Source: Forficula auricularia
Taxonomy: Eukaryota > Arthropoda > Insecta > Dermaptera > Forficulidae
DNA length: 64,000 nucleotides
Assembly: GCA_024734495.1 (NCBI GenBank)
Contig: JALMQS010000153.1
Location: forward strand, 6,039,294 to 6,103,293
Direction: 5' to 3'
Shown here: positions 1 through 9,892 of the stretch, piece by piece
How the letters are laid out: every line of letters begins with the position of its first letter
How positions within the stretch are numbered: position 1 is the stretch's first letter
Made by a program: the position numbers and the translations under genes
Notes under the pieces: generated by a model
The model's input: the letters and a program-made list of their open reading frames with translations, nothing else
Database searches by the model: none
Told to the model about the DNA's origin: nothing

Positions 1-345
1 TAAATAAATGCGTTGTTGCCAGCTTGTTTTTAGTGTACATTTTTCATTATACATTTTTCATCATTTATTCATTATTATCTCAGAAACTGTGTTGTAACTA
101 TGAATTAAAATTTTCTTAAAAACTGTATTAGTTATTGTTTAATGATGATTTAGTTTTTTATAACAATAATAAGAAGAGTTTCTTAATTATAATTAAAACT
201 CTATCTTTGGAATTTAATATCTCCGGAACTATATTGTTCATAAATTTCATTTTGCCACCAATCGATGCTCAAGTATTTAAATAATAAATAATCTGTCTAA
301 ATTTCAAAAAAATCATAAGAAAACCCATATGGTGAAACAACTACC
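1..345. mobile_element. TTAA-type element, end fragment (family D)
   Basis: This fragment is the inverted counterpart of the left part of the element at 30509-32131. Shared landmarks in reverse order are the 'cagaaactgtgttgtaact' block, the 'ttaattataatt' block, 'ccaccaatcgatg' and the terminus ending in CAACTACC. The flank after the terminus is TTAT, a one-base variant of the expected TTAA. The other end lies outside the window. No coding sequence is seen. Confidence 0.6.
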
Positions 346-1024
346 TTATATAAATAAAAATTTAACTCACTAGAACAGTCTCGTTAATATATAGTATTTC
401 TTTCAAGGTGATCAGATAGAAACAACTTTATATATGATATGTCTTGATTGATTTTACTGCAATAGAATTTCAAAGGCTGTTATTCAGAACTTATACCCAT
501 TCCCCTCCCTCACTCATTACATGTAGGATGTAAAATATCACATACTATATATTATAAAAGGGCAAGTGCACGTTTTCATTTAGAAATCGAGTTTAAAAAA
601 AAAGTACTCAGATTACTCAAAAATTCATTGGTCTTTTGGTTCGTGCTTTCATATCCCCCCTTCCTCCCTAATTTTAGCGTCTGTCAATCACAGAGGAAAG
701 AAATTTGAACTTCATATAGATGTTATTTAGAATAACTATAATAGCTTACTTTTGGTGAGAAATAGACGCAATTTCCTCAAAAATGGTTTTAATGATTTTT
801 TTTAATGATATGCTTATTGTCAGATTGTTTGAATTTACATTTCTTTACGTCATTTGTCAAGTCGGATATAGGCATATTTCTATGGTACGTCTTAAAAATA
901 ACCGGTATAATTGACACATTGACACATAGGCAAATTTATCCAATGTTGGTGTATATGCTATTTTAATAAATGCCAGAAAAATCTCATTTCCCCAAAAAGT
1001 GCAGATAAGCAAATTTCTTATTAA

Positions 1025-1610
1025 GGACGTTCCCTAATATAGCTCAGATGCAGTTCGCTCTTTCCCCTACTCTCACATGCGCAGAAAGGCAAAAATATTT
1101 TCCCTGCGTCGTTTCTTGGATCTAGCAACATTGCATTCTTACCGACGCTACAAGACAAAGAATTAAAAAAAAAAAAAAACACTTCATGAAAGAGCACAAT
1201 GTAAAATTCCAGAAGAGAACAGTATAGTTAGGTTGAGAGAATTAGCTAAAAATCTCAAATGCGCCAGCTGCAGAAGTTTTTTAGATATGGAAAAATTGAG
1301 TGATTATAGCGAATACCGCTTGATACAATTATTTTAACCGAAAAATATTTGTTATATCTTCAGTTAATGATTCTTAGTTTTTCAAAATAATTTCAAGAAA
1401 ATTACGATTGTTATTTAATGAAACAGTCGCTTTAACATCAATCGGGATAGGGTTAGCGTGTTAAATATCCAAATTTCAATGGTCAACATTTATAAATTTA
1501 GTGCCGCAAGGACTATTGAAAAAAATTTCTACGTATAAAGAACACTTATAAATATGTGTATTCCAAGTTTTAAAAGAATTGAAAGAAAATCGATTTTTTA
1601 GGGAACGTCC
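1025..1610. mobile_element. TTAA-flanked MITE, family A copy 1
   Basis: The element starts GGACGTTCCCTA and ends TAGGGAACGTCC, an inverted repeat of about 12 bp, with TTAA directly on both sides (1021-1024 and 1611-1614). A second copy at 40887-41550 shares most of the interior; this copy lacks about 100 bp that the other retains. TTAA duplication fits the piggyBac and Kolobok superfamilies; the GG start fits Kolobok better (inference). Non-coding and non-autonomous. Confidence 0.8.
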
Positions 1611-1846
1611 TTAAAAGACAATATGTTCGTTAATAGGTATAAATTGTATTCCAATTCAAATTGAGGAGAGTAGTTGAATCGGTGGGTAGCAAAAAGGTGT
1701 TAAACGCCTATTTCTCAGCAATGTTAAGTCGTCGACAGTGCCGGCCTGTGGTATGGAGCGAGACCCCATTATGGCGCCCCCCTTACTTGCCCCTAATATA
1801 TACCAGTTAGGTATTTGGCGTAAAGCTTTGGGCCTTGCAGTCTTAA

Positions 1847-2448
1847 GGAGGTTCGGGACAGCTTATCTATCTGGTTTATCTACGAAAAAATCTTTTGTAT
1901 TTCTGCAGAGTGACAACTTCTGCCTACTAAATTTTTTAAAAACAAAAATTGTTAATATATTTCGAATACAAATCTTTGTTTTGTTTTGATAATATTAATA
2001 AAAAGAATATTGAGATACATTTTCAAAACACAATTATTATTTATTTAACACAAAAACCATTTCAAGAAATAGAGTTGGAATTCTACACTAGTGCTTTTGT
2101 TATATTCTGTTGGCTGCAAATATCTTTTTATTTTTACATTTATGAATAACTAATTAACTAGATTGGCAAATCTATTGAAAAATGTATCATTCTTCGATTC
2201 ATAAAAGTTGAATTATAGATCTGTATAAATTTGTTGAAAATGGTATAATTTGTATAGAAGTTATAGCCCTTTTAAAAGCTCGGTCCATTTACTTCCATGT
2301 TAAAAGGACAATTTTCAATAATTTATTTCTCGGTAATGGAACAGACGATCATCTTCAAATTTCGGGAATAAATATTTAATACATCAATGATTCGATGCTA
2401 AAAATTTGAGAGTTTTCTTATAAAAATGATAAACAGTCCCGAACCCCC
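1847..2448. mobile_element. TTAA-flanked MITE, family B copy 1
   Basis: It starts GGAGGTTCGGGAC and ends GTCCCGAACCCCC, flanked on both sides by TTAA (1843-1846, 2449-2452). The interior matches 23230-23826 over nearly its whole length, including 'cttatctatctgg' and 'tttctcggtaatgg'. No convincing protein is encoded. Confidence 0.8.
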
Positions 2449-2452
2449 TTAA

Positions 2453-2909
2453 GGTCATTCACATACTAGTCACACGCTCGCGAAAAAAATATTATTTTCC
2501 TTGATTTTTCTTTACCACGTCCCTGGGACCTGGTGCCTTGAGCGGCCTCTTCGTTCGACCTATGGTAAGGCCCTGGTCGTCGAGACCATTGACATTATTG
2601 ACCAGAAGGACTACAAGGTTTTGGTTCAAATTAATCCACCGGAAGTAATCCTTTACTTCTGCCGTATTTAGTTCCCGAAGGCCAAAAATTGAGAGAGGGA
2701 TTTCAAAGAAAGTGAAGTTGTAAGTGAAAGTCGTGCTTTATTTTTCAATATTTTTAATATAATATTAAAAAATTGTATAATATTGTGGATTTTTTCCTAA
2801 ATTAGATTCTTGAATTAATATATAACCATAATAATCAGGGTAAATATAAACTTGGTTAATTAATATATATATATATATATATTTAGAATATACAAAAACA
2901 ACTTGCACT
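2453..2909. other. Unidentified GC-richer block and AT-rich spacer
   Basis: About 2515-2700 has balanced composition. On the + strand one frame reads YGKALVVETIDIIDQKDYK before a stop at about 2671, which looks like a decayed coding remnant. I do not recognise the protein and found neither splice sites nor a start. The rest to 2909 is AT-rich and includes an (AT)n run at about 2863-2881. Confidence 0.3.
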
Positions 2910-2922
2910 CATTCATTGAAAC

Positions 2923-3236
2923 TTGGTTAGTCTCGAGCACTTTATTAGCCCCGCTTAATATTTACATAAGCCTTGGTTTGGACGGCGGCCAGTCCGTCAA
3001 TGTTGCCGCTACTATTTCTGCCTGATTCTCTGGTGTATGACATCAGCGGCTGCTCATCAGAAAGAAGGCAAGGTTTATGCCAGTGCAACATCCTAGTTAG
3101 CTCGTTAGTTGTGGACGGCCGGAAGATGAAACGAGCTGGAAGACGCCGGCCGTCCGAAATCCTGGAGGCCAAACAACGCATCCTGGAACAGTGGCAGCAA
3201 GGTGCTCAGGGCTCAGTGCCCAATCCTCCTCCAACA
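2923..3236. mobile_element. 314-bp insertion with 13-bp target duplication
   Basis: A GC-rich block sits between two exact copies of CATTCATTGAAAC (2910-2922 and 3237-3249). A 13-bp duplication is typical of target-primed retroposition. The minus strand holds an open frame of 78 codons ending in a TAA that overlaps an AATAAA-like signal, but no poly(A) tail is seen. It could be a SINE, a 5'-truncated LINE or a retroposed transcript. The source gene is not recognised. Confidence 0.6.
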
Positions 3237-3279
3237 CATTCATTGAAACAGGAAATATTCTATAAAAATTATTTTTTCA

Positions 3280-3845
3280 TCTATATATATATATATAATT
3301 TAGATTTTGTCTGTACATTGCTCCAAATCTTGGTTGCACACGTTTCAAACAAAGTTATGAACGAAAACACCCTCAACAAAATTCCTCTATGTCTGTCTGT
3401 CCGTTTCAGTTGTTTCACGAATGAAAATTATCAAATAACTCCTAAACTATTAACTCTACGGTACATTTTATAATGAGCAAAGTTGTAGGGGATGTGATTT
3501 CTGACAACTTTTGTTTAAAATAATTGGGGTCCGAGGTGGGTGGGGAGCGGGATGGGGTGGTGGTGTGGTCTACGGTACATTTTATAATGAGCAAAGTTGT
3601 AGGGGATGTGATTTCTGAGAACTTTTGTTTAAAATAATTGGGGTCCGAGGTGGGTGGGGTGCGGGATGGGGTGGTGGTGTGGGGGCTGTGGTTGGGCACG
3701 GGTGTATGGTGCGGGCGGTAGGGGTGCTGGGTGGGTTTCGGGGGGTGTGGTGGGTGGGAGTGGATGGTGGGGTTCGTGGGTTGGGGGTCCAGGGGCGTGG
3801 TCCCTGGCTAGCAAGAGGGCCGCCGAAGGCGGGCCTTGGAGCCAG
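3280..3845 (+). mobile_element. Helitron, non-autonomous (copy 1)
   Basis: The 5' end is TCTATATATATAT after an A; the 3' end is GCCAG before a T, preceded by a short stem-loop around CCGAAGGCGGGCCTT. The family's usual 3' end is CTAG, so CCAG is a one-base variant. Internal text (TTTTGTCTGTACATTG, GTTGCACACGTTTC) is shared with the Helitron at 36982-37760. It carries a 114-bp tandem duplication and encodes no Rep/helicase. Confidence 0.75.
3455..3682 (+). repeat. 114-bp tandem duplication inside Helitron
   Basis: Two adjacent copies, beginning TCTACGGTACATTTT at 3455 and 3569, are almost identical and end in a G-rich tract. The open frames on both strands here come from this low-complexity G/C tract and are not considered genes. 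Confidence 0.8.
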
Positions 3846-3996
3846 TAATTTATAAAATTACTAATATAATAATTTTCAGAAAAATAACTTCTTTTTATTA
3901 ATTTTAGTAGTGAAATGATCCAGAAATACACTTGAATATCTTCTAATTCCAATATTATCAATTTAACATTCGATTTTTGAATTCTAGTTGGAAATA

Positions 3997-4283
3997 CAGG
4001 GTGGTCCCGAATTCATGGTACAAACTTTAATGGTAGGTACAGGACATTGTAACAATGAGTTATTGTATAGGAATGTATAGTGTAATAAGTATATGTAATA
4101 TGTATATGTATGTATAGTGTAATAGTAATATAGTGTATAATGTATGTATAATGTATAGCCGTTATTTCCCCTGTTTACGCCTCACCGCGTCACTTGCGAC
4201 TATACATTCCTATACAATAACTCATTGTTACAATGTCCTGTACCTACCATTAACGTTTGTACCATGAATTCGGGACCACCCTG
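3997..4283. mobile_element. Tc1/mariner-type palindromic MITE
   Basis: Termini CAGGGTGGTCCCGAATTC and its inverse are flanked by TA on both sides. The arms are inverted copies over about 85 bp around a TA/TG-rich centre. TA duplication and the CAGGGTG start are typical of mariner-like MITEs. No transposase is present. Confidence 0.8.
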
Positions 4284-5233
4284 TATATACGATGGCCTTT
4301 AACGTTTTAGTTTAAAACTGCAAGTTTTTAATGAAAATTCACGTTTTATGTTCTCCAGAATCCAAAAGTGCCCTAAATAACCCTTGATCTGTCTGTCAAT
4401 TTGTTGTCACAATAACTCAAAAATAATTAATCTTAGAGATATTAAATTTAAATCTTAAATTTTAGTTATCTGTTCGAGATACTGTTTTAAATTAACCAAC
4501 CACAAATACACATTTACTTCCGGGTTTTTTAAGTTTTTCGTATTTCGCGTTTTTTTTTTAATTTTCAATATCTATTAAGAATTACATATTCTTTGATATC
4601 TATGTTTTTTTTTTTTTAATTCTTATATCTGTGAAAAAGTTATATAAGTTTGTTTCAAACACATCTCCGTCCACCTTGGAAGAACAATTGGAGGGGGATT
4701 TTGAAATTATCACTTGAGTTGGGATAATTTTTTTAACATCTAATACACTTAGATTATATTTTCCTTTAAATTTACTTATCTTTTTAAAATTTTTAATTTT
4801 ATTTTTTTAATGTTGGTTTATAATAATTAATTCTTGGTAAGCGAAAATTAAGTGGTTGTTTATACAACAATCTATTTTCTTTTTTGGCTTATTCGTGTTT
4901 AGAAATGTATCAAACGTTATGAAATGATTTTTTCTGACTTTCTTGATTTTTGATATCCACAATAACTCAAAATTACAGGATCATAGAAAGTTTGTTCTGG
5001 TCCTTTATTGTTTTGTATTTCCAAAATGAAGACTTCATATTCTTTATAAATGTAAATAAATTGCGGCCAATATCGGTGTAATATAATTTATTTAGCCTTC
5101 CTCAACAGTAATTATCCTTTATCAGGACAGAAGCTAGTTATTAATATTTTCAACAAATGACAAAAGTCATACACTTATCACCAACTTTCCAAGGCATTCT
5201 CATTTCAATCCCCCTTGAAGACTGTTTATAAAG
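4284..5233. other. AT-rich stretch, nothing identified
   Basis: Homopolymer T runs and scattered AT-rich sequence; no open frame with protein-like composition, no terminal repeats and no RNA gene signature were seen. Confidence 0.5.
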
Positions 5234-5421
5234 AGTGTTTTTTTTAGAGGTTCACAACTTTAAATTAAAATAAAATGAAGAAAAATATTTTTAATATTAA
5301 TGAAACTAGCTTTATTGGAAAGATAATTTTATGCCATTGATGTTTGAATATGATTTCCGCCTCGTGGCCGCCGCGACTGGCGCATAGATGGCGCATATCT
5401 GGGTTTCCAATTTTCACTTTT

Positions 5422-5650
5422 TCGCAGCACTGCGGCTGTATTTAGCCAATAATTCGTTGAATGTTAGCGTTCCAAGTGTTCAATCGTCTCTGGTTTATCG
5501 GCTTTGGATATGTCAAGTCACTTGTCTATGCCGATAAATCAGAGACGATTGAAAACTTAGAACACAATATTCAGCGAATTATTGGCGAAATACGGTCGCA
5601 ATTGCTGCGAAAAGTGTGTGATAATTGGAAACCATACTGGTATATCTTGA
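5422..5650 (+). pseudogene. Tc1/mariner (IS630-type) transposase C-terminal remnant
   Basis: From about 5511 the + strand encodes VKSLVYADKSETIENLEHNI, followed by a helix-rich tail and NWKPYW. This matches the C-terminal region after the DDE core of Tc1/mariner-like transposases. The upstream half of the open frame is an inverted copy of the same DNA: arms of about 85 bp meet near 5520, and CAATCGTCTCTG pairs with CAGAGACGATTG. The first 20 or so residues are therefore antisense artefact. No catalytic motif is left. Confidence 0.6.
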
Positions 5651-5915
5651 CACATTAATAAAGGAGGAAATTGAAAAATAGAAACTTTTCCTTCTTCAAG
5701 GCCCGAAATGAAGGGGTGAAAGTTATAGGCTTAATTAACATAAACTAAAAATTCAATGAACCTAGAATGCCGAAATTTGGCATACTGGTAAAGCTTGACA
5801 CATTAATAAAGGACGAAATTGAAAAATCGAAACTTTTCCTTCTTCAGGGCCCGAAATGAAGGGGTTAAATTTATAGGATAAATCCAACTTACAAAAAGAA
5901 GTGAAATCTCAACAA

Positions 5916-6478
5916 AAACACTTGTGTAAAAAAAGGCCAAGTTCGATTAATAAAATCCGTTTGCCAAAAAAAGTAGTGAGATCTAATGTGCTGCCAAGTT
6001 CAACATCATCAATTTATTAAATGAGTCGAGAATATATTAGTAACTTCAATTAAAACGCATGTTTTTCATTTCACATGTCCCTCTATATTTTTTATTGATT
6101 TCACATTTTTAGTTGAAATTATTTTCATAAAACTTGGCTTTTACGCATTATTATGTATGTCACGAATTACTAGTTACCATATCATGGGATCTTAATAAGA
6201 GGGGAGTGGTGGAGGCCCTATCAAACAATAATAATAATAATTTAATGCGTAAAAGCCAAGTTTTAGGAAAATAATTTCAACTAAAAATGTGAAATCAATA
6301 AAAAATATAGAGGGACATGTGAAATGAAAAACATGCGTTTTAATTGAAGTTACTAATATATTCTCGACTCATTTAATAAATTGATGATGTTGAACTTGGC
6401 AGCACATTAGATCTCACTACTTTTTTTGGCAAACGGATTTTATTAATCAAACTTGGCCTTTTTTTACACAGGTGTTTT
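5916..6478. repeat. Long near-perfect palindrome
   Basis: Arms of about 240-290 bp (5916-6208 and 6232-6478) are near-exact inverted copies. For example CTTGGCTTTTACGCATTA pairs with TAATGCGTAAAAGCCAAG, and both arms carry GGCAAACGGATTTTATTAAT or its inverse. The spacer of about 80 bp contains (AAT)n. A transcript would form a very long double-stranded hairpin. Confidence 0.8.
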
Positions 6479-6578
6479 TGTTGAGTATTTCCAATAAAGC
6501 CAATTTCATTAATATTTAAAATATTTTTCTTTGTTTTATTTTAATTTAAAGTTGTGAACCTCTGAAAAAAAAACACCC

Positions 6579-7068
6579 AATATTTTGAACTTTTAGGACT
6601 TCTTGTTGAAAATTCAGAAAATCATAAAAATCTCGATTCGTTCTATGGGAGCTCTAAAACGGCTTTAGTTAAGTTGATTGAAATTTGACACAATAATTTC
6701 TTGCTCACAGTACAAGAGATGTCCATTTGCTCTTAAATAAATGTTTGTATTAAATAAGTTACACCTTATTGTCAAGTAAGTTTTAATTTTCTAACTCACA
6801 CTTTTCGCCCACAGAATAATTTAAGTGGCACTTTTGGTGCTTCCGTTGTTTATCAATTATAAGTCTCGTCTGAGACTACCGAATCTAGAATTTAATGAGA
6901 TATTCTCACCAGAATTTCACATAATTCTAGAGTCTTTCATAACTCTAAAAATTGTCTTTTAAATTTCATTGGAGTAAATTATAATATAATATTTTTTGTA
7001 TTTATTATATTTGTATTATATTTTTTGTAGAAAAACATTTTTTTAAATTTTATTCTTGTTTATTTCAG
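6579..7068. other. Intronic AT-rich sequence before Milton exon
   Basis: No gene or transposon signature apart from AT-rich sequence. The last bases, TTTATTTCAG, are the polypyrimidine tract and splice acceptor for the exon at 7069. Confidence 0.5.
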
Positions 7069-7173
7069 ACGTGTGTAGTGGCGACGATTTACCTGAGGTT
7101 GAAATAATCAGTCTTCTTGAAGAACAAATTCCTAGATATCGGCTACGAGCAGATACTTTGACACAATTCACAG
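7069..7173 (+). CDS. milt: Milton/TRAK exon (N-terminal conserved region, part 1)
   Basis: An internal exon between TTTATTTCAG and GTAAATG. It enters with two bases of a split codon and leaves with one (2 + 34 codons + 1). It encodes VCSGDDLPEVEIISLLEEQI and then PRYRLRADTLTQFT. This is the hallmark start of the HAP1-type N-terminal domain of Milton/TRAK, the adaptor that links kinesin-1 heavy chain to Miro on mitochondria. The frame is intact and continues into the exon at 8837, restoring a glycine codon. Upstream exons are not visible and may precede the window. The assignment is secure at family level; which splice isoform it belongs to cannot be told. Confidence 0.92.
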
Positions 7174-7277
7174 GTAAATGAATCTTAATTTATTGCTTTA
7201 CCATTTTTCGTTTATGATATTCAGGTAATACGTAGATGAATTGACCCTCATGAAAAGAAGAGGAAAAGATTTCATGG

Positions 7278-7545
7278 TTTGGTTTAGAGTCGAAGGTGCC
7301 TGTCGATATTAAAAAAGTGAATGTTGTATCCCGTGGAAAAAAAAACCGAGTTCCATCCTTTAGAAGTCATAGGGATAAACGATAAACGAGTCGGCGCCGG
7401 CGGTCGCGTTTGTTCAATTTCTATCGATTTGGCCACGAAAGTGCCCTGAATGACAGATTATTAACTTGATCTCGACAGATCAAACACGATCGTAGTATCT
7501 ATTAAAGAGGGAAGGGCAGGCCCGATAGATCAAGTATTCGATTGA
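7278..7545 (-). mobile_element. LINE 3'-region fragment, diverged
   Basis: Reverse-complement text matches the better-kept LINE at 20076-20778: GTCATAGGGATAAA, GCGTTTGTTCAA and AAGAGGGAAGGGC appear in the same order. It is a decayed, frame-broken piece of the reverse transcriptase ORF C-terminus, inserted in the Milton intron in antisense orientation. Confidence 0.65.
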
Positions 7546-7552
7546 TCTAGAT

Positions 7553-7911
7553 CAGTGCTTCTCAAACTTTTTGAAGTCACGACCCCCAAGTCAATATCTC
7601 AAATTCAGATTGGTTCAACAACTATTTATAAATTTGAATTTCGTATATCATACACTTACTAGTCAATGCATGCATTTACTAAGGTTAACAGTAAAAGCGT
7701 GAAAAAAAATAAACACGGTTATTATGTTTTGATTAATGAGTGCATGCATCTATGCTTCCAATACCATGGCTAAGTACATATGTGAACAAATCCCCCGCGA
7801 AAGCCATCTTATTTCTGTATGATATAGCAAACTTTATAACTTTATAATCCAAGTATTTAAACTTATTTAACTATAATAATTTATTTGTTACATTTGCGAC
7901 TCTTTGCGACC
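7553..7911 (+). mobile_element. hAT-type element fragment
   Basis: It starts CAGTGCTTCTCAAACTTTTT followed by GAAGTCACGACCCCC. This is the very common terminus of hAT elements (CAGTG..TCTCAAAC..CGACCCC). The matching far end is not found; it appears cut by the LINE fragment that begins at about 7912. Confidence 0.6.
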
Positions 7912-8490
7912 CTCCTGCGGGTATTCCATTGCCCCCTAGGCTCAAATTCGTCCCTGTCTCGAATATGGCTCTCATCTGTGGAGAGGGGTCTCCAAGCATT
8001 CTGGATGCAATTCAGAAGCGAGCAATTAAACTATTTAATTAAAGGAGACCCGGCTCTAACTAACTCACTCGACTCCCTGGCTCACCGAAGAAACCTTTCT
8101 GCCCTTTCCCTGTATTATAGATACTATCATGGTGTCTGTTCAGTCGAGCTGAAATCGATTATCCCCCTAAAGCCCTCTTTACGAGAAACACACGGTTTTC
8201 GAACGCTCAGCACCCCTTCGCTGTCAAATTGGATAAAAATCGAACAAGCGCTTTCGCCAACTCTTTTATTCCTATGACCTCCAGAGACTGGAACTCGCTC
8301 CCAGCCACCGTCTTCCCCGCGACTTATAACCTTCAGTTGTTTAAGACCCGTATCCACAGATACCTTCGACCCCTACCCAGCCCATAAAATCCCCTCTTCT
8401 TCTTTTCACGATGGAGGGGACAACCCACGCCTTTAGGGGATGCACCTTTTTAGTGTAACTCCTTCTTATCATTTTCATTTAAAAAAAAAT
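7912..8490 (+). mobile_element. LINE (jockey/CR1-like) 3'-truncated copy
   Basis: The + strand carries, with frameshifts, the end of a LINE reverse-transcriptase ORF (LDAIQ.RAI, LAHRRNLSALSLYYRYYHG, then SRDWNSLP). A 3' UTR with TTCACGATGGAGGGG, CCTTTAGGGGATGCACC and TTTTTAGTGTAACTCC follows, and then an A-rich tail. The same 3' end recurs at 26300, 29400 and 52802, so this is a locally abundant family. It lies between the two Milton exons. Confidence 0.8.
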
Positions 8491-8836
8491 TAGGCTTATT
8501 TCTCGCCTTGCATTCCATCCAGGGTGGCAAGAAACTGCTTGGAGGACATCGCACAATTTAGTAATATAAAAATTTATGAAAATAGCTGTATGTGAAATAC
8601 TTTTGATGAAAATAATTTAGGTTAAATAAAATAAAATCAGTTTGAATAACAGATGCAAAAACAACTAAACCCTTGTCTTGAAAATCCCTTCACTAATTAG
8701 AAAATTCAAGTATTCACTATTTTTTCTTCATTCTTTTAAATACTACTTCTCTATCATAAATTAATGATTTCTTAATGGCTGGATATTTTGTATTTTTTTA
8801 GAATACCTATCTTAACTGATAAATTGATATTTCTAG

Positions 8837-8944
8837 GATACGAAAACGCCGACTGGTTTATTCCCAGTCCAGCTCTGAAAGCTTCTGTTGATCAAGATCT
8901 ACAACTTACACCGGACCAAATCCGAGAGACTCTCAATTATTTCA
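8837..8944 (+). CDS. milt: Milton/TRAK exon (N-terminal conserved region, part 2)
   Basis: The acceptor is TTTCTAG and the donor GTAAGT. It enters with two bases and leaves with one, so joined to 7069-7173 it reads TGYENADWFIPSPALKASVD and then QDLQLTPDQIRETLNYF without a stop. This is the continuation of the HAP1 N-terminal domain. In the family the next segment is a long coiled coil holding the AAxxG (CC1-box) motif; I did not find it anywhere downstream, so the next intron is inferred to run beyond the window. The 1663-bp intron between the two exons is filled by LINE and hAT fragments. Regulation is not visible here. Confidence 0.92.
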
Positions 8945-9769
8945 GTAAGTTATTTTTATATATTTATTTTTATTTTATTCATCAATATTATTGAAGAATT
9001 GTATTCAGAACCTGCGACCTGTGATATGAATAATTACGTTTTATTTCCAAATACGAAAAATAAAATATTTTATTCATGATTCTATTTTGAGCATATTATA
9101 CACATAAATAATATGATAAAGTATTTGATTCATTTCTTAGATAATAATAATAATAATATCAAAATAAAAATATCGGGCAGCGGGAATTGGCGCACGAGTA
9201 TGCAAGGTTATTCAGACACAATTTCTTCTTTTGATTGTTTTTTCTGATAATAAAAGCCAAGTAAAACGACAGGGTGCTGCCACAGAATGGTGTGGTCGTG
9301 CTTACCTTCTTGAAAGGTCATTAAAAATAATGGAGGGGTCAGGTCACGTTTGCCTCATACATCATTTGCTCAACTTCTCATCTGATTTTAATAATTATTT
9401 CTTTAAAGGGCATAAAATGTTTTCTAAAGTTGTTATTTAGCATTTTCTTATATCTCATTATCAAATAAAAATGGAAAAATGAACTAAAGTGCAAACTTTA
9501 TGCTAATTCAACTGGAATTACAATCTCATTGCCTGCCTGATTTCATTTAAGTTAGACATAAACAATTAGCTGAGCAAAGTATACAGGGACCACTCCTCAA
9601 GGCTGTCTATTCAGTTATACAATTATGTTTACTTTACGCTTAAAAAAATACAATTGTAATTTTTTTTTCCATAAATAGATGCAAATAAATTTAAACGTAT
9701 TTACTTAAATGTTTATAAGCCGATTCAAAAATCATTTTTAATCTTAAAATTATCCAGTAAGTAAATGGA
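8945..9769. other. Milton intron, nothing further identified
   Basis: AT-rich intronic sequence starting at the GTAAGT donor. Short open frames here have no protein-like composition. An ATA/AAT microsatellite lies at about 9141-9160. Confidence 0.5.
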
Positions 9770-9892
9770 GATTTAATGGAAAGCAGGCCAAGGATGATTA
9801 AAAATAAAATTCTGAATAAAATAAATTTATTGGAACGTCACATGCACCTTTTAAAAATCGACTTTTCGGAGGATTTTCCCTTTTCTTCAGGG
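9770..9892 (-). mobile_element. Hammerhead-type foldback element, remnant
   Basis: It has the same order of blocks as the elements at 45654 and 54632: TTAATGGAAAGCAGGCC, then TTTATTGGAA, then TTCGGAGGATTTTCCC and CTTCAGGGTTT. On the minus strand 9860-9890 keeps a CTGAAGA core and a GAAA box, but GAAAC has become GAAAA, so the ribozyme-like core is damaged. Confidence 0.55.

Larger units (their letters stand above)
5234..6578. mobile_element. Composite foldback element
   Basis: The outer inverted repeats are GTGTTTTTTTTAGAGGTTC near 5235 and its inverse near 6578, extending about 100 bp inward (shared TTCACAACTTTAAATT). Inside lie a folded transposase remnant (5422-5650), a roughly 148-bp tandem duplication (units at about 5640 and 5788) and a long palindrome (5916-6478). 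This looks like DNA-transposon sequence rearranged into nested inverted repeats. Confidence 0.65.

Noticed and set aside
3625..3961. Pro/His-rich and Gly-rich ORFs on both strands
   Set aside because: They come from the G-rich tandem tract at the 3' end of a Helitron.
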